Positions 25,123 to 37,210 of a stretch of 64,000 bases of DNA are shown here, one piece after another; positions within the stretch are counted from its first letter, which is position 1; every line of letters starts with the position of its first letter. Position numbers and translations under genes: made by a program. The notes beneath the pieces were generated by a model. It saw only the letters and a program-made list of their open reading frames with translations, had not been told where the DNA came from and ran no database searches. Source of the DNA: Mangifera indica (lineage: Eukaryota; Streptophyta; Magnoliopsida; Sapindales; Anacardiaceae); the NCBI RefSeq assembly GCF_011075055.1, contig NC_058155.1, forward strand, positions 12,557,537 through 12,621,536, in the 5' to 3' direction.

Positions 25123-26089
25123 GCAATCATCTGTTTGGTACATCAGATGAGGTTTCTTTATTTTTAATACGAGTAGTTTAAATTTCTGCAGTTCTGATAG
25201 TCATATTGCATGTACAACTAACGCCCCAAAATTACATTAAATAGCTTCGTGCATGTAAAGTGTTCATTCTTCAACGGAAAAAAAAAAAATGCTGGAGATG
25301 TTTGGATTAGAATAGGTTGACCTATGGGGAGTTTGCCTGTCAGGAGTTCAGTCATGTTAGAGCCGTCCACTTTGTATTTTATGGTTTTTGGAAACAAGAA
25401 CAAACTTGAGATTAATCTGAATCTATAAGTAGAAACACACATTCGGTAAATAATTTTAGTTTGGATTCAATCCAAATTAGTTCCAACTCAAACGTATGTT
25501 CAGTTTGAACCCTGGCCAATGCTATCTCATTCTTTTATTCACATATCCTTGATCCTCATGTGGTCACTTCCTTCAATCCAAAATTATGAAACTCTAGGTT
25601 AAAGTTGTAGCACTCTGTAAAACACACTATACAAGAAACATGGTGCCCACAAAAAGGTTGGACCTTTTAAAAGTTGGCAGCCGAATATTATTTTACTGGA
25701 ATTTGGCTCAATAGAGCTGGCATAAAACTTGAGCTCAACAAGGTTGGGCACTGTCGACTCAGGCTTAGGATAGTGGGCCAAAGTGAGGATAGAGTCAAAC
25801 CCTAAATTATATATAGTCAAAGTTGAAATATAAGATTTCAAATGTGTAAATGTAAAATCTATTTTTCAAGGAATTATTGATATTATATTCAACCAGTTGG
25901 AGTTTGGTTCGACATGAATGACATGTAGCATGACTACTTGAGCCAAGCTTACAACCAATATTTATTAGATCAAAAGGTTACAGAATAAAATACTTTCTTT
26001 GGTATTGCATGGTAGACATTACCAAAGAATAAACCTCCTTTAAACAGCTTCCTTCATTCTCTGCAGATCGAACCGTCCAGGTGTCACCT
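25123..26089. other. intergenic between the NPC1 relic and the catalase 3' end
   Basis: No gene is seen. The part from about 25980 to 26089 probably includes the catalase 3' untranslated region (minus strand). The middle has GAGCTCAACAAGG-type words typical of degenerate hAT-like inserts. Confidence 0.4.
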
Positions 26090-29000
26090 CTAAAAGCTTG
26101 GCCTCACATTGAGACGAGATGCTATCTTCTGACCCAGTGATTTGTCCGCCTGTGATCATATCAGGTAAGAAAAAGTATTGCCAATCCATTCGGCAAACAC
26201 ATTTCAATTCCAGAAACATTTTCATCAAAATTTTATGACATTTAACATTATAAGTCAATATTTGAAAGGCATGGTAGTCTAACCTGACTCCAGTATGAGA
26301 TCCATATGCTGCAGATCTCATGTGTGACACGTTTGTCCGATAAAGCATCAACCCATCGGCAAATGAACCGCTCTTGCCTGAAAATGATTAGATGAAAACA
26401 AAAATATGTTCAAATTGTACTATTATATGTGGTGGATTCAATCTAAGTCTGGAGTTGACTCAAACTCTATTCAAACTTATAAAGGCCAATTTGTAAATTT
26501 GAGTTTTAGTTTGAGTTTGTTTGAATGAATGCACAATATCTATGGGTTTGCCAAAGTGAACAATGATGTCAATAGAATATAGTCATTAGATGGACAAATA
26601 AGTTTATTTCGATCTTAACTGTTGAATTAAAACTTTATCTCGAAATTGACGTGTTCAAACTGAATGATAGATTTGAGCTGAATCAATTCAGATTAGATCT
26701 ATCTTTAACTACTATAGGAATTGAATAACTATTTTTAATTTTAAGAATATAGTGAACACAAAACTTTACCTGTCTGGTGCCCAGGATCGGAATCTCTCTC
26801 CAGGTTGTTTGAAGTTGTTTTCCTTCGGGATTATGCACTAAATTGCCATATAATTCAACAAAGTTAGCTTTCAAAGGTATAATATCATGTTCATCTACCA
26901 ATCTGACCATTCAATCAGCAACTCTATCAAGTTCAATAAACATTCCAATCTCATGAGAACGGCACTGAACAACCATGAGGCTAGCATTGGCAAACATATT
27001 AGACGGATCTAACTTCAAAACAAGAAAGAAGCCATAAAATTGACCTTCTCACGACTTCCAGTGCAGATGTTATGAGGAATAGGATATCTCTCAGCGTGAT
27101 GAACAGGATCATACCTTGAAGGGAAATAATCAACCTAAAGGAAGAAGCATCGTATAACACCCGGTTAGAACAGAATCTTAGAATCTAACACTAGCAATTA
27201 CATCTTAATATCTGATAAACATAACTCATATATTAAGCAAGCATCACTAGGGATGCAAATGAGGTTTTGTTGTTTGGATTGGTGAGCTTGCAAACTCATG
27301 ACTCGGAATATAATATCAATAAACTTCTAAAAGTTTAAATTTATGTATTGATACTTTAAAATCTTATTTTTTGACTTAGAATACTGGGTGTTGATAGATA
27401 TATAAGTTATGAGGTTTAATGCTAATTTATTATCAAATTGAACTTAAATCAATTGTTTATATCTTGAGCTAAAAACTTTCTAGCTTGGTGAACTCGAGCT
27501 TTAATTGAATGCAATTGAGTCTAGTTCGAACCAAACAATACTCAGCTTGACTCGATTGCAGCCCTAAGCATCACCATCTTAAGAAAGTATTCAATTGATA
27601 ATTTTAATTATTTTCTGTAAAACTAAGTACCTCTTCATCCCTGTGCATGAAATTCATAAAACCGTCATAGTGATTGTTGTGATGAGCACACTTGGGAGAA
27701 TTAACTGGAAGCTGCAGATAATTTGGTCCCAGGCGGTGCCTCTGAGTATCAGAGTATGAGAAAATTCTAGTTTGGAGCATCTTATCATCTGAATAGTAAA
27801 CGCCAGGAACCACAATACCAGGACAGAATGCAAGCTGCTCATTTTCTGTAAAGAAGTTATCAATGTTCTTGTTCAAGACCAAGCGGCCAACGGGCTGCAG
27901 GGGAATGATATCCTCAGGCCATGTCTTGGTTACATCAAGTGGATCAAAGTCAAATTTGTCTTCATGATCTGGATTGATTATCTGAATGAAGAGTTTCCAC
28001 TCAGGATAGTTTCCAGCTGCAATAGAGTCATAGAGATCCTGAGTAGCATGGCTGTGATTAGCTCCTCCAACCTTGATTGCTTCATCCTCCAGTAGACATT
28101 TGACTCCACAAGTGGGTTTCCAATGAAACTTCACATAGTGCGCTTCCCCAGCCTTATTGATCAAAGTGTAAGTGTTAACGCCTGCACCTTCCATGTGCCT
28201 ATAATCTTGAGGTACACCCAGATCATCAAAGAGGAAGGTGAACATATGAAGACTTTCTGGGTGGTGGGAGAAGAAGTCAAGTATCCTCCAATTCTCTTGG
28301 ATGTGTGACTTTGGGTTTGGTTTCAAAGAATGGATCATGTCTGGGAATTTTATTCCATCTCGAATGAAGAAGACAGGTAAGTTGTTTCCCACAAGATCAA
28401 AATTACCCTGAATTCACAAGAAAAAAGGTCAAAGTAAGATCATATGAACAAGTACACTGCCAACAACTAGAAGCTTACAACTTATAACCTTGGTATGTTA
28501 GTGATTTATCAAATAACAAATAAGAATGATGAGTGTATAAAAGCTTTAGAATTCTGATTACAAAACGAGGCTGAATCTTCTTGTTTTCCAGAATTCTCAT
28601 TTTGTACTGAAAGGTTTTAGTATGAGTTTCATGATATCAAGGAAAGTAAAACAATGTGCACTAAAAATGATACTAAATTGTTTACTAAGAATGATGTGTC
28701 ACTATGTGATTGAATATTTTTTTATCTCTAATTTAAAATTATTCAATCATATGGTGTTATGTCATTATTAATATACAAATTAATATTCATTGTAGTGTAC
28801 ATAGTTTAACTCAAATAGAAATATCTACAAAATATTTCAGAAAAAGCCAGATAAAGCTATAGGTACATGTACCCAAACACATTTATCCTATTAGCCAAGG
28901 CGTCATTGTCTCTATGATCCCTGGCGATGAACATATGCCATCACTCAACTATATGTTAGTGAAAAAAGACTCCTAAGAGAAATTCTCACCTCTCTGGTGT

Positions 29001-31331
29001 AAAACTTCACAGCAAATCCTCTTGGATCCCTCAGGGTTTCAGGGCTGCCACGCTCATGGATAACGGTGGAGAAGCGGACAATGACAGGTGTCTGAACCCC
29101 AGGGCTTCGAAGAAAATCAGCACAAGTGAGGTGAGATATATCATGGGTAACCTCAAAGAAACCTTTAGCACTAGCTCCCCTGGCATGGACAACACGTTCT
29201 GGAATCCGCTCCCTGTCAAAATTGGCGAGTTTCTCCACCAGATGGTAATCCTCAAGGAGGATTGGACCTGTCAATTTGAAGGAACTCTTATCTCTGAACT
29301 TTAAAGTTTTAAGCATATGCATAACAAGAAAAGAACTTTAATCATAGATATAAAATAACACACTCCCATGCCTGGCAATTTACAGCTATTATAAATGACT
29401 CCAACACAACATCCCTAAAGTTAATACAACTAAAGTTACATTTTAATATTGATTTTTAAACCAAAAACACCTTATCACTCTTTATATAATAAAGACTTTC
29501 ATCAAATCAATTTTTGATCAAATGAAAAATCTTTGAAGATAAAAAAGATATAGGACGAGATGAAAAAAATATTGTTAGAAAAGAAACATTAAAAAATAGA
29601 ATTACTACTATTGTGAATTAAAAGTAATATAAAAAAGATAAATATAACAATGAATTTTCATTGACTTGATTTATTCAAGCTAGTTAACTCAAACTTGAAT
29701 TAGAACTATTCCATCTCGAGTTCAAACTAGTTCAAGCCAAACATCAAACTAAACCTAAGCCAGTTCCATTTGGATTCCCCTTTAATTACTGCATAAACAA
29801 TAAAAGATGGTAACAACGAATCAACAACGACTAATATGATGGAAGGCTGAATACCTCTAGGTCCGACGGTCAATGAAGAGTTGTTGTTCCACACAGGAGC
29901 ACCAGAATTGGTCGTAAAGTACAAGGAATTGCGAGCGCTTGAAGGAATGTGCTGTATGATCATAAAAATACCCAAAGGAAAGAGTCATAAATTGGAATGC
30001 CAGCATAAAAGTAGTGAAAAAAATTAATATTACTGACTTTAACCAAGCAAACTACAATCAAAACGAAAAGATTTTGACTTCTTTTTTTCTTTTTGCCTTG
30101 TTCCTATCTTTCTTCTAAATTTCATCTCAGTAATCCAATAGTGGAAAAGTAACTTTAAAAAGGGTAAATCATAAACTTCTAGTAGATGAATCTCTGTTTT
30201 GAAACTTGGACCAACCGGTTCAATTAGTTTGATTGGAATCAAGAGGTTAGTCTGAACCAAGTTTTAATATAGTTTTAGTCATTGGAACAAATCAATCCAT
30301 AATTGAACCAAACAAATCATGTCAAGTCATGATTAGATAGTCAGATTAAAAATTTTATAATTATTAGGCTTAAGGACTATTTCCCACTCAAGGATTATTG
30401 TTTTTTCAAATATCCCCTTTAACTTTAAAAATCGTAAATATTTACTTATGAACAGTTAAATTTAACGGAACCTAAAACTCTTAAAATTTTATCTTATTTT
30501 TCCCCCATTTAACTTTAATAACTAAAAGTTTTTTCCCAATCTAAGTTTTAAAAAATAACAGTTTCTCCCAAAGATTTGGTTTTCAAATCTCTGATGTCGT
30601 TGCCAACCGTTTATCCCTCTCGAAGCTTTCTCTCTCTCCGATGGTCTCTTTTCACCTATTTGGACGTCCGATCAGTGTCGAATGAGGCTTAGAAGACGAC
30701 GGGAGACGAAGAGCTTCGTCGAGGAAGACGAAACTCTTCGTCTTTTAGTTGAATGGGTGGAGAGAGACCGTCAAAGGGAGAGGAAGCTTCCAGAAGGATA
30801 GACGGCTGACAATATTGTCAGATTTGGTGTCGGAGATCTAAAAACCAAACCTTAGAAAGAAATTGCCATTTTTTAAAACTATGATTTGGTGAAAACTTTT
30901 AGTTTTTAAAGTTTAGGGGAGAAAAAAGAAATTATATTTTAGTTTATTTTTAATATTATAGATAAATTGACGATTTTACTTTTACTACTGTTAAATTTAA
31001 TTGTTTATAAGAGGTTATTTAGGGTTTTCTAAAGTATCGCTATTTTAACTTTGAATACTCATGATAACTGTTTCATTGAATAGTCATGATAACTGAAACA
31101 AAACTCAAAAAGAAAACTACCTAAAACATAAACCGATTAAAAACAAAAGACATCAATCAATTACTCGATTCAAAAGTTATCAAAAACCGAAAGTAAGTGC
31201 ATCGATCAGACACCGTAAATACGCAACCGAACCAAACAGTCAGTTAATTTCAAGACTCAAAGTTGAGATTATCATCAGATTTAACATGTTTAAGCTAAGA
31301 AGAAATAAGAAAGTACCTTGTAAGGATCCAT
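26090..31331 (-). CDS. catalase, peroxisomal, complete 492 aa
   Basis: Eight exons in transcription order are 31317-31331, 29855-29951, 29267-28990, 28407-27631, 27134-27045, 26837-26770, 26377-26284 and 26149-26090. They sum to 1,479 bp, giving 492 aa, the usual plant catalase length. The enzyme converts hydrogen peroxide to water and oxygen in peroxisomes. The catalytic motif [15 protein letters not shown] holds His65, GNN holds Asn138, and RIFSYSDTQ holds the haem-ligand Tyr348. The C-terminal end, [10 protein letters not shown], is the usual non-canonical catalase targeting region. Exon 1 encodes only MDPYK. Intron 1 (1.37 kb) holds a fold-back remnant, intron 3 a palindromic MITE and intron 4 a hAT-like MITE. 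It lies between the NPC1 relic and SmD3, as Arabidopsis CAT1/CAT3 lie near PBL21 and SmD3. I do not assign it to a CAT1, CAT2 or CAT3 class. Confidence 0.96.
27248..27566. mobile_element. hAT-like MITE in catalase intron 4, 319 bp
   Basis: A perfect 8-bp target duplication AGCATCAC lies at 27240-27247 and 27567-27574. The ends are TAGGGATGCAAATGAG and, inverted, TAGGGCTGCAATCGAG. It has no coding capacity and sits between exons 4 and 5, 65 bp from the exon 4 donor. Confidence 0.85.
28653..28806. mobile_element. palindromic MITE in catalase intron 3
   Basis: The left end TGTGCACTAAAAATGATAC is mirrored by the right end ATTCATTGTAGTGTACAT. The centre, CACTATGTGATTGAATA ... TTCAATCATATGGTG, is itself an inverted repeat, so the whole segment can fold into one hairpin. 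Confidence 0.65.
30366..31040. mobile_element. degenerate fold-back element in catalase intron 1
   Basis: Starts GGCTTAAGGACTATTTCCCA (compare GGCCAAAGCACTATTTCCCA at 56170). It carries the GAAGACGAAACTCTTCG centre around 30726-30742 and an inverted arm ending near 31040. The terminal repeats have decayed and no target duplication is visible. Confidence 0.6.
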
Positions 31332-33080
31332 AGAAATAGTGCGAGGTAGGAGAAGGAGTAGAGAAATGATGAGACGAAATCAGGGGAAGAGAATGTTGAA
31401 GGTGTGTGGCTGTGGCAATTAGAGCTGGACGTAGAATTCGGCATTATTTATAAATGCTTGTGGCTCGCGCTTCTATTTTTTGGCCAGCCTCAGTAGTCAG
31501 GAGTCAGGCCTCGGACGTTATCTTCGTAAAAGGAAAATCGATAATTAGACGACAAACGTCGGCGTTTTCATCTCATTTTTCCTTTCCAATTTCACTCATC
31601 GCCAGAAGAAATTTTATCATTTTCCCTTGAGGCTTCCATAAATAACAAATTTCCCCTAACATGAATTGGTCAATTAACAAGAATCCTAATGAAATTATTA
31701 ACAAAGTGGAGATGATCATTTTCGAGACACAACTTGTTAATCTGACAAGATATATAAAAAATAAAAATCAATTTGAATTCTTTTTACACAAATTTTAATT
31801 TGGGTTGTGTTCAGATCAACTCATTTATAAATCATATCGCATATAGTCAATTTTTCACGAATCAAATATTTTATAAAAGAATTGACAAATTAATATATGA
31901 GTTTGTTAGTGATTCTCTTTACTACTTATTTGAATTTATTGTATTTTGTAACCTTTTTATTATTAACTTCTAAATAATGTAATGTTTTATTAGTGTGCTT
32001 TTTAATTCTCTTTGTTATATTTATATGTTTGTATTGAGTAATTTCATTTTAACAAAATATATTTGTTTTGTGTCACAGTTAAATAGGTTGAAATAGGTTG
32101 TGTTTTAACAAAATACAATTTGTTTCTTAAACAAATTAATTTAGGTTGTGTCAGATTATGTTTAGTTTGAATATTTTTTATATAATTTTAATTTAAATTG
32201 AATATGAATTAAAAATCGTTTGATCTGAAACATGAAAATGTATGACCCAAACACAAATATGACTCATTAGCACAAACTATCAACTCTAAAACAAAGGGAT
32301 TAACTTGTTATTTTCTTTAAAAGGGGGAAAATTTGGTATTTAAGAAATTATGATGGGCAAATTTATTAAACTAGTAAACAATTTCTTTAGTTGACGAATT
32401 GTACATTCTGTCACAAATTGTAATAATCTAAAATTGTGTTCTGATTTCTAATTATGAGAAAGAAATTTAACACGAAAGGCAATTATCGTGAACAGAAGGC
32501 GCGATAAAAAGAAATATCGGGCAATATTTCGGGGTTTTGAAAGTTAAAAAAGGGGACCCATAAGAGATATGGTTATTTAATATTTATATAAAATAATAAA
32601 TAATTAATGAGAATGCCACGAATTGAGGGTCCCTTATCCTGGGATGTGGTGTTTTCTAGAAGGAAATTGTAGCCACTAAGGAGGACGTGACATGGCACCA
32701 TTCTGCTTATGCCACGTATGCCAAAAAGCGTTGAAACGTGTGCTATGAGAACTAGAAAGTGGCGAAGATAGAGTTGAGGGGCAGTTTTGGAGTGTTATGA
32801 GGGAGAGCGTGAAAGCTGCTAATATGGAAATAAGACTCTAGTGATAAGATTAATATGGATGTGAGTTCACCTTAGCCACAAGCCTAACTTTTGGCCCCAC
32901 AATTTCGTAACGTCTACACAAACATTTAAGAAATTTTTTTATTTTTAACTGTTTTTTTCAAAAAGTTTGCTATGTTAGGATTTGTACTCGTTACTTCGTA
33001 AATGAAAGTAAACATGCATTATTTATACATGTTTAAAATATTTAAAATGCAAGCATGAAAATAGAAGATAAGAATGCTTA
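31332..33080. other. intergenic, catalase promoter side
   Basis: The part next to the catalase start is its promoter and leader. Farther out, 31770-32290 is AT-rich with GGTTGTGTT/AACACAAC-type words of degenerate repeats. At 32654-32661 there is TTCTAGAA, which fits a heat-shock element, and at 32710-32721 GCCACGTATGCC, which contains an ACGT core. No gene is recognised. Confidence 0.4.
31445..31452 (-). promoter_or_regulatory. TATA box of the catalase gene
   Basis: TATAAATA on the minus strand lies about 115 bp upstream of the catalase ATG, leaving room for a leader of about 80-90 nt. Confidence 0.55.
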
Positions 33081-33081
33081 C

Positions 33082-33223
33082 CAAACCCACTGGCTAAGGT
33101 GTTCCGTCATTGCTTGAAAGCTTTTATCGGGATGCTCAAATAGCATGCACTGAAACTTCTCTCCAGTATTAGGCATTGCAGAGAAGATGGACAGCCAGAT
33201 GTCAAGAGGTCCACTATGCTTGC
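33082..33223 (-). pseudogene. orphan exon-like segment, unidentified protein
   Basis: This 142-bp stretch has an acceptor (ATATTAG|GCAAG) and a donor (GTTTG|GTAAG) in the correct places. It is open in one phase (two bases, 46 codons, two bases). The peptide includes SGPLDIWLSIFSAMPNTGEK and FQCMLFEHPDKSFQAM. Its composition looks like real protein, not random AT-rich translation. No neighbouring exons were found on either side. I do not recognise the family. It could be a relic of a lost gene or an exon carried by a transposon. Confidence 0.4.
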
Positions 33224-34160
33224 CTAATATGTTATGTTAGTGCTAATCCAAAGGGAGTTCAAGCACCATTAAACACAAGAGGTAGTTTACAAAAGTGTTT
33301 CAGGGGCCCAGAAGAAGGTTGACAGTGTAAGGTGGGATACTTAAGTTTAGTGGATGCTGATCCGATTAAAGAGCTTAAAAGAGCTTGATTCAAATCATTT
33401 AAAATAATTTCTTTTTAATCAATACAAATCAAAATAAAATCATTTTAACCGACCCCTACTAAAATATTAACAGTGTAGTATAAGATAATCCATCCTCGAG
33501 GTTTTGTACTATTAAGCTCAAGTTTTAAGAATGTTCGGCTCACTACACTCATGAGTCTAAAAAAGCTCAATTTGAATTCCATCATAAACAATGTTGTTCT
33601 AATCAATACGCATTAAACCACAAAGTAGGGCAACATATATAATCTCCTCATCAAACAAAAGATTTATGATCATTCGATGGGCATTACATCCCTGAATCAC
33701 AGTTTAACGCGAAATTTTGTATGGACTCGTAGATATCAGTGGGGAACATTTGGAACCATGCACGAGATCCCTTAAGGCCTATTCGACTAAATCAAGACAT
33801 TAAATATAAGATGCATCAGCATTAAAGGCATAGTTCACCTATCAAATCACATAAAAACACTCGTGGACCGTTCTGAGACCATATCAACATTATAATAAAA
33901 AGATCATATTACCAATAGAAACTGTTCGTAATCCAAACACATTAACTAAAAAATTAGTAATGTTCAATAGATTACAAGGTAAAATAATCCTTTTTCCTGG
34001 TCCCTTCCTTTTTTTAAAAAAAAAAAATTAAGCCAGAACAACAGCATCATCTTGCATCAAATTAGGGCCTCGAGAACAGGAATTCAATATACTCATGACA
34101 TTACTCAGATAACCTACAGCTTGTTCCGGAGAGAAGGCGATGAATTTGTCCAACAAAAGA
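33224..34160. other. intergenic, SmD3 3' flank
   Basis: No gene is seen. The part nearest 34160 is probably the SmD3 3' untranslated region. Confidence 0.4.
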
Positions 34161-36264
34161 TTACCTTCTAACAGGTGGTACAACACCCCGACCAGGTGCT
34201 GCTCCACGGCCAGCTGCAGCAGCCTGAATACAAAAAAAAAGGTCAGCCATGATCAGCTGCAAATATTGGTTAAGCACAGCAATTATAAACGATGTATATA
34301 AGTTCATTAATTTTATAGCCTAACTCAGTACTGGAAATAGAAGGAGGAACTTTGTCACAACTCTAAATTGTAGTAGCAAGTATGCCTGCAGTACCCACTT
34401 TTCTCATTCATGTACATTAATGCATTTGGAATGTTGACCTTCTATCAAAATTTGCATCCTTGTAATAATTGTTTGTTGTTAACAAGTCCAAATTTAGAGC
34501 ATGTATATATGTATGTCATGAAAATACACAAAAAATCTACAATATAAAATTACAAAACTACTTACTTTAGCCCGCATTGCCACAGCCCTGCCCCTACCAA
34601 CTCCAATAGATGAGCTCTTACCCTTCAAGATTTTATAAATATTTTATGTCAGAAATCATGATACAAGAGTCTGATTAAGAAGAATGAACTTAGTTATAAG
34701 GATACCTTGATTCTAGCATCTAGACGCTTGAACATTGGAGCATTCTTTAACATGTCTGGTATGACCATAAACCTGCATAAATTTCATATTGTTTTCAAAA
34801 TGATTCAGTCAAGATCATAAAAGGTTACCATATATCTCAAGTGATAACACAGTTAGCTTGATCACTACAACCAAAACAGCCTATGTGATATAACACCTGA
34901 CTTTGCTGCCCCGAATAAAAACATGCTCAAGCTGTGAAACCTTCCCATCCTGTTGAAGAAACTGAATTAAGCAACTGATGGAGATGAAGCGAAAATAAAT
35001 TTACTACAAAAGTATATGGAATTAACATAAAATCAAAGATGTCACAGTTTCCAAAAGTCTAGTCCACATATTCTAAAAAGTAGAAGAATCATACAGGAAG
35101 GGAACACAAGCATCATGGCAGGGACAACAATCATGTGTGCACTATAAACAGATAAGAGATCCAATCCAATTTATGCAAGAACAAAAGCCATTACCCAGGA
35201 AAAATAAAGGGTACAAGATAAACAATGATTCAGTTCAGACTTCTGCCACTCTATTCACTCAAATCTCAGAAACCCATCACAGCTACAATCATATCACTCT
35301 TTGTTGTGCATATTTCGAAAAAACCCAACCAGACAAGTTTTTTTTTTTTTTTCTGTGACAGATGACTCAAAGCCAAAAGCATGGTAAACAGAAACTGTAC
35401 AAATCTGGCACCGATACATAAAAATCGAAGGACTTACCACCGGCAGGTAATGCAGTATAGAACAAAAAGCAAGGCATAATTGAAATCAATATATTTTTTC
35501 AATTCTGGTTTCAACATTCCAACAAATGTTATCGTAATTTTCTATTATTCAAAATTCTATCTAGTCTTTCACAAACCAGAAACAAAGCTTATGTGATGTA
35601 CCAGATTCCCCTTTGGAGTAATTGTACACTAAAGCAGCCTCAGTAGCAAGTCAAAAATGGTCTAGTGCACTACAACAGTGTGTGTGAGTGAAACTATGTG
35701 CACTGACGATAAAGTGTCACCATATGATTAGGTCTAATTCAAAATTACCCAATCATATGACATGTGATTGTCACTACACAAATTAGTACTCATTGTTAGT
35801 AGATGTAGTTTTATTGATATAAGTTCATATCCTCAAATAATTAAAAACCAACAATTCAAAGATCACAGATTTTACTCAAACCCAGAACGTTAAGGTTTAA
35901 CAGACATCAACATGGAATGACGAGTTACATATTACACCGTTCTAAACAACTTCACCGCTAAAAAATCAACCTCTTCGGATCCATAGAGTAAAAACAATGC
36001 AAAAATCTCCTTCAGTTACTCATTAAGTTAATAAACTATAGGGCTTTTTAGTAGAGAGTGTAAAATCTGGTATCAAAAATTTTAAGATGAAAATAGTAAT
36101 ATTACCTTGGCAGTGTAGGTGATATTCTCGAGCTGACAATTCCAGTTATCTTCACACTCAATCATGCTTCCTCTGTAGAGTTCTCCGCTCTTGAGCTCCA
36201 CTGTAACCACGTGGCCTGATGCCTCGTGTAATAGCTTCACTGGTATCCCCAAACTCCTGCTCAT
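34161..36264 (-). CDS. SMD3: small nuclear ribonucleoprotein SmD3
   Basis: Five exons in transcription order are 36264-36106, 34949-34897, 34772-34706, 34622-34566 and 34223-34161, summing to 399 bp and 132 aa. SmD3 is a core Sm-ring protein of spliceosomal U snRNPs. The Sm1 motif falls in the first exon ([27 protein letters not shown]), and Sm2 is [18 protein letters not shown]. The tail [18 protein letters not shown] plus PPVRR is the expected Arg-Gly-rich, nuclear-import-type end. The start is the ATG of [10 protein letters not shown]; the frame extends six codons upstream but begins with GTG, so the ATG is preferred. Intron 1 is 1.16 kb and contains a palindromic MITE. The gene is divergent from SBE I, with a fold-back element in the shared upstream region. 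Confidence 0.95.
35693..35820. mobile_element. palindromic MITE in SmD3 intron 1
   Basis: Left end ACTATGTGCACTGACGATA; right end CAAATTAGTACTCATTGTTAG. The centre, CACCATATGATTAGG ... CCAATCATATGACATGTG, pairs with itself. It belongs to the same family as the copy at 28653. Confidence 0.6.
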
Positions 36265-36304
36265 GGGTTCTTCTTCCTTCACTCTCCTGTAAAGGCTCTG
36301 TACT

Positions 36305-36313
36305 AAACCCTAA
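36305..36313 (-). promoter_or_regulatory. telo-box near the SmD3 start
   Basis: AAACCCTAA on the plus strand (TTAGGGTTT on the gene strand) lies about 40 bp upstream of the SmD3 ATG. Telo-boxes are common near the starts of plant ribosomal and RNA-processing genes. Function here is inferred from position only. Confidence 0.45.
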
Positions 36314-36478
36314 TCAGACTCTCTGCGTTTTACACCGGGCACACTCAAAATCTCATTTAAAGTCGCATCGTGAGAAATGTTTTGGGGCAATTTTGTAATA
36401 TTAAATTCGCACAGGGCATTTTAGATATTGCACTGTTTATGAAGATTTGACGTGGCATACGTTTAGGGTTATTAAGAA

Positions 36479-37210
36479 GGCCAAACGACTATATCCCACC
36501 CAAAGTATGTGCTTTTATCAAGTTTCCCCCCATTAACTTTGAAAATACCATTTACCCATCCGTGGCCAGTTAAAATTTATGGTTCCAAAGGTAAAATCGC
36601 CATTTTGTCTGTATTATTAAAAATAAACTTAAATTTGATATTATTTTTCTCTCTAAACCCTAAAAACTAATAATTTTCCCCAACCCAAGTTTTAAAAAAC
36701 TATATTTCCCCCCTAAGGTTTTTAATTTTCTGAGTTAGTTTTCCGGCGTCGTTTCTTCCTCTCCGATGACCTCCAGGCCACTTCTCTTCTTCTTCAACGC
36801 GGCCTCCTTCTGGCGGTTGTCCTGGAAACTATCGTTGATAAAGACGACTTATCTTCATCAAGACGAAGACGACAAAGAAGACTCGATTACCGTGCCTAGC
36901 ATAATCGTTGGAAGGAGGCTATATCGGAGAGGAAGAGGAGTCGCCTGGAGGTCACCAGAGAGAAAGAAACGACACCGAAAAACTAACTCTGAAAAATTGA
37001 AAATCCTAAGGGGGAAAAAGCCATTTTTTAAAACTTAGGTTGGAAAAAATTGTTAGTTTTTAAAATTTTATGAGGGAAAATGAGTTAAATTTTTTAGGGG
37101 TTAGAGTTTCGTTAAATTTAATAGTTTATAGGTAAGTAAATGATATTTTCAAAGTTAATGAGGGGAAACTGACCAACCGCATACCTTGCGTGGAAAACAG
37201 TCATTTGGCC
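36479..37210. mobile_element. fold-back (Mutator-like) element, 732 bp, 9-bp target duplication
   Basis: The ends are GGCCAAACGACTATATCCCA on the left and, inverted, GGCCAAATGACTG on the right. The flanks TATTAAGAA and TATTAAAAA form a 9-bp duplication with one mismatch. Arms of roughly 300 bp pair through most of the element and surround a GAAGACGA-rich centre (36840-36890). The left arm contains AAACCCTAAAAACTA. A 90-codon open frame at 36766-37038 is a by-product of the arms. The element starts 215 bp upstream of the SmD3 ATG. Confidence 0.8.

Noticed and set aside
36265..36282. N-terminal extension of SmD3 by six codons
   Set aside because: The upstream codon is GTG, and SmD3 proteins begin at [10 protein letters not shown].
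36766..37038. 90-codon open frame on the plus strand
   Set aside because: It lies inside the fold-back element and is produced by its GAAGACGA centre and right arm.
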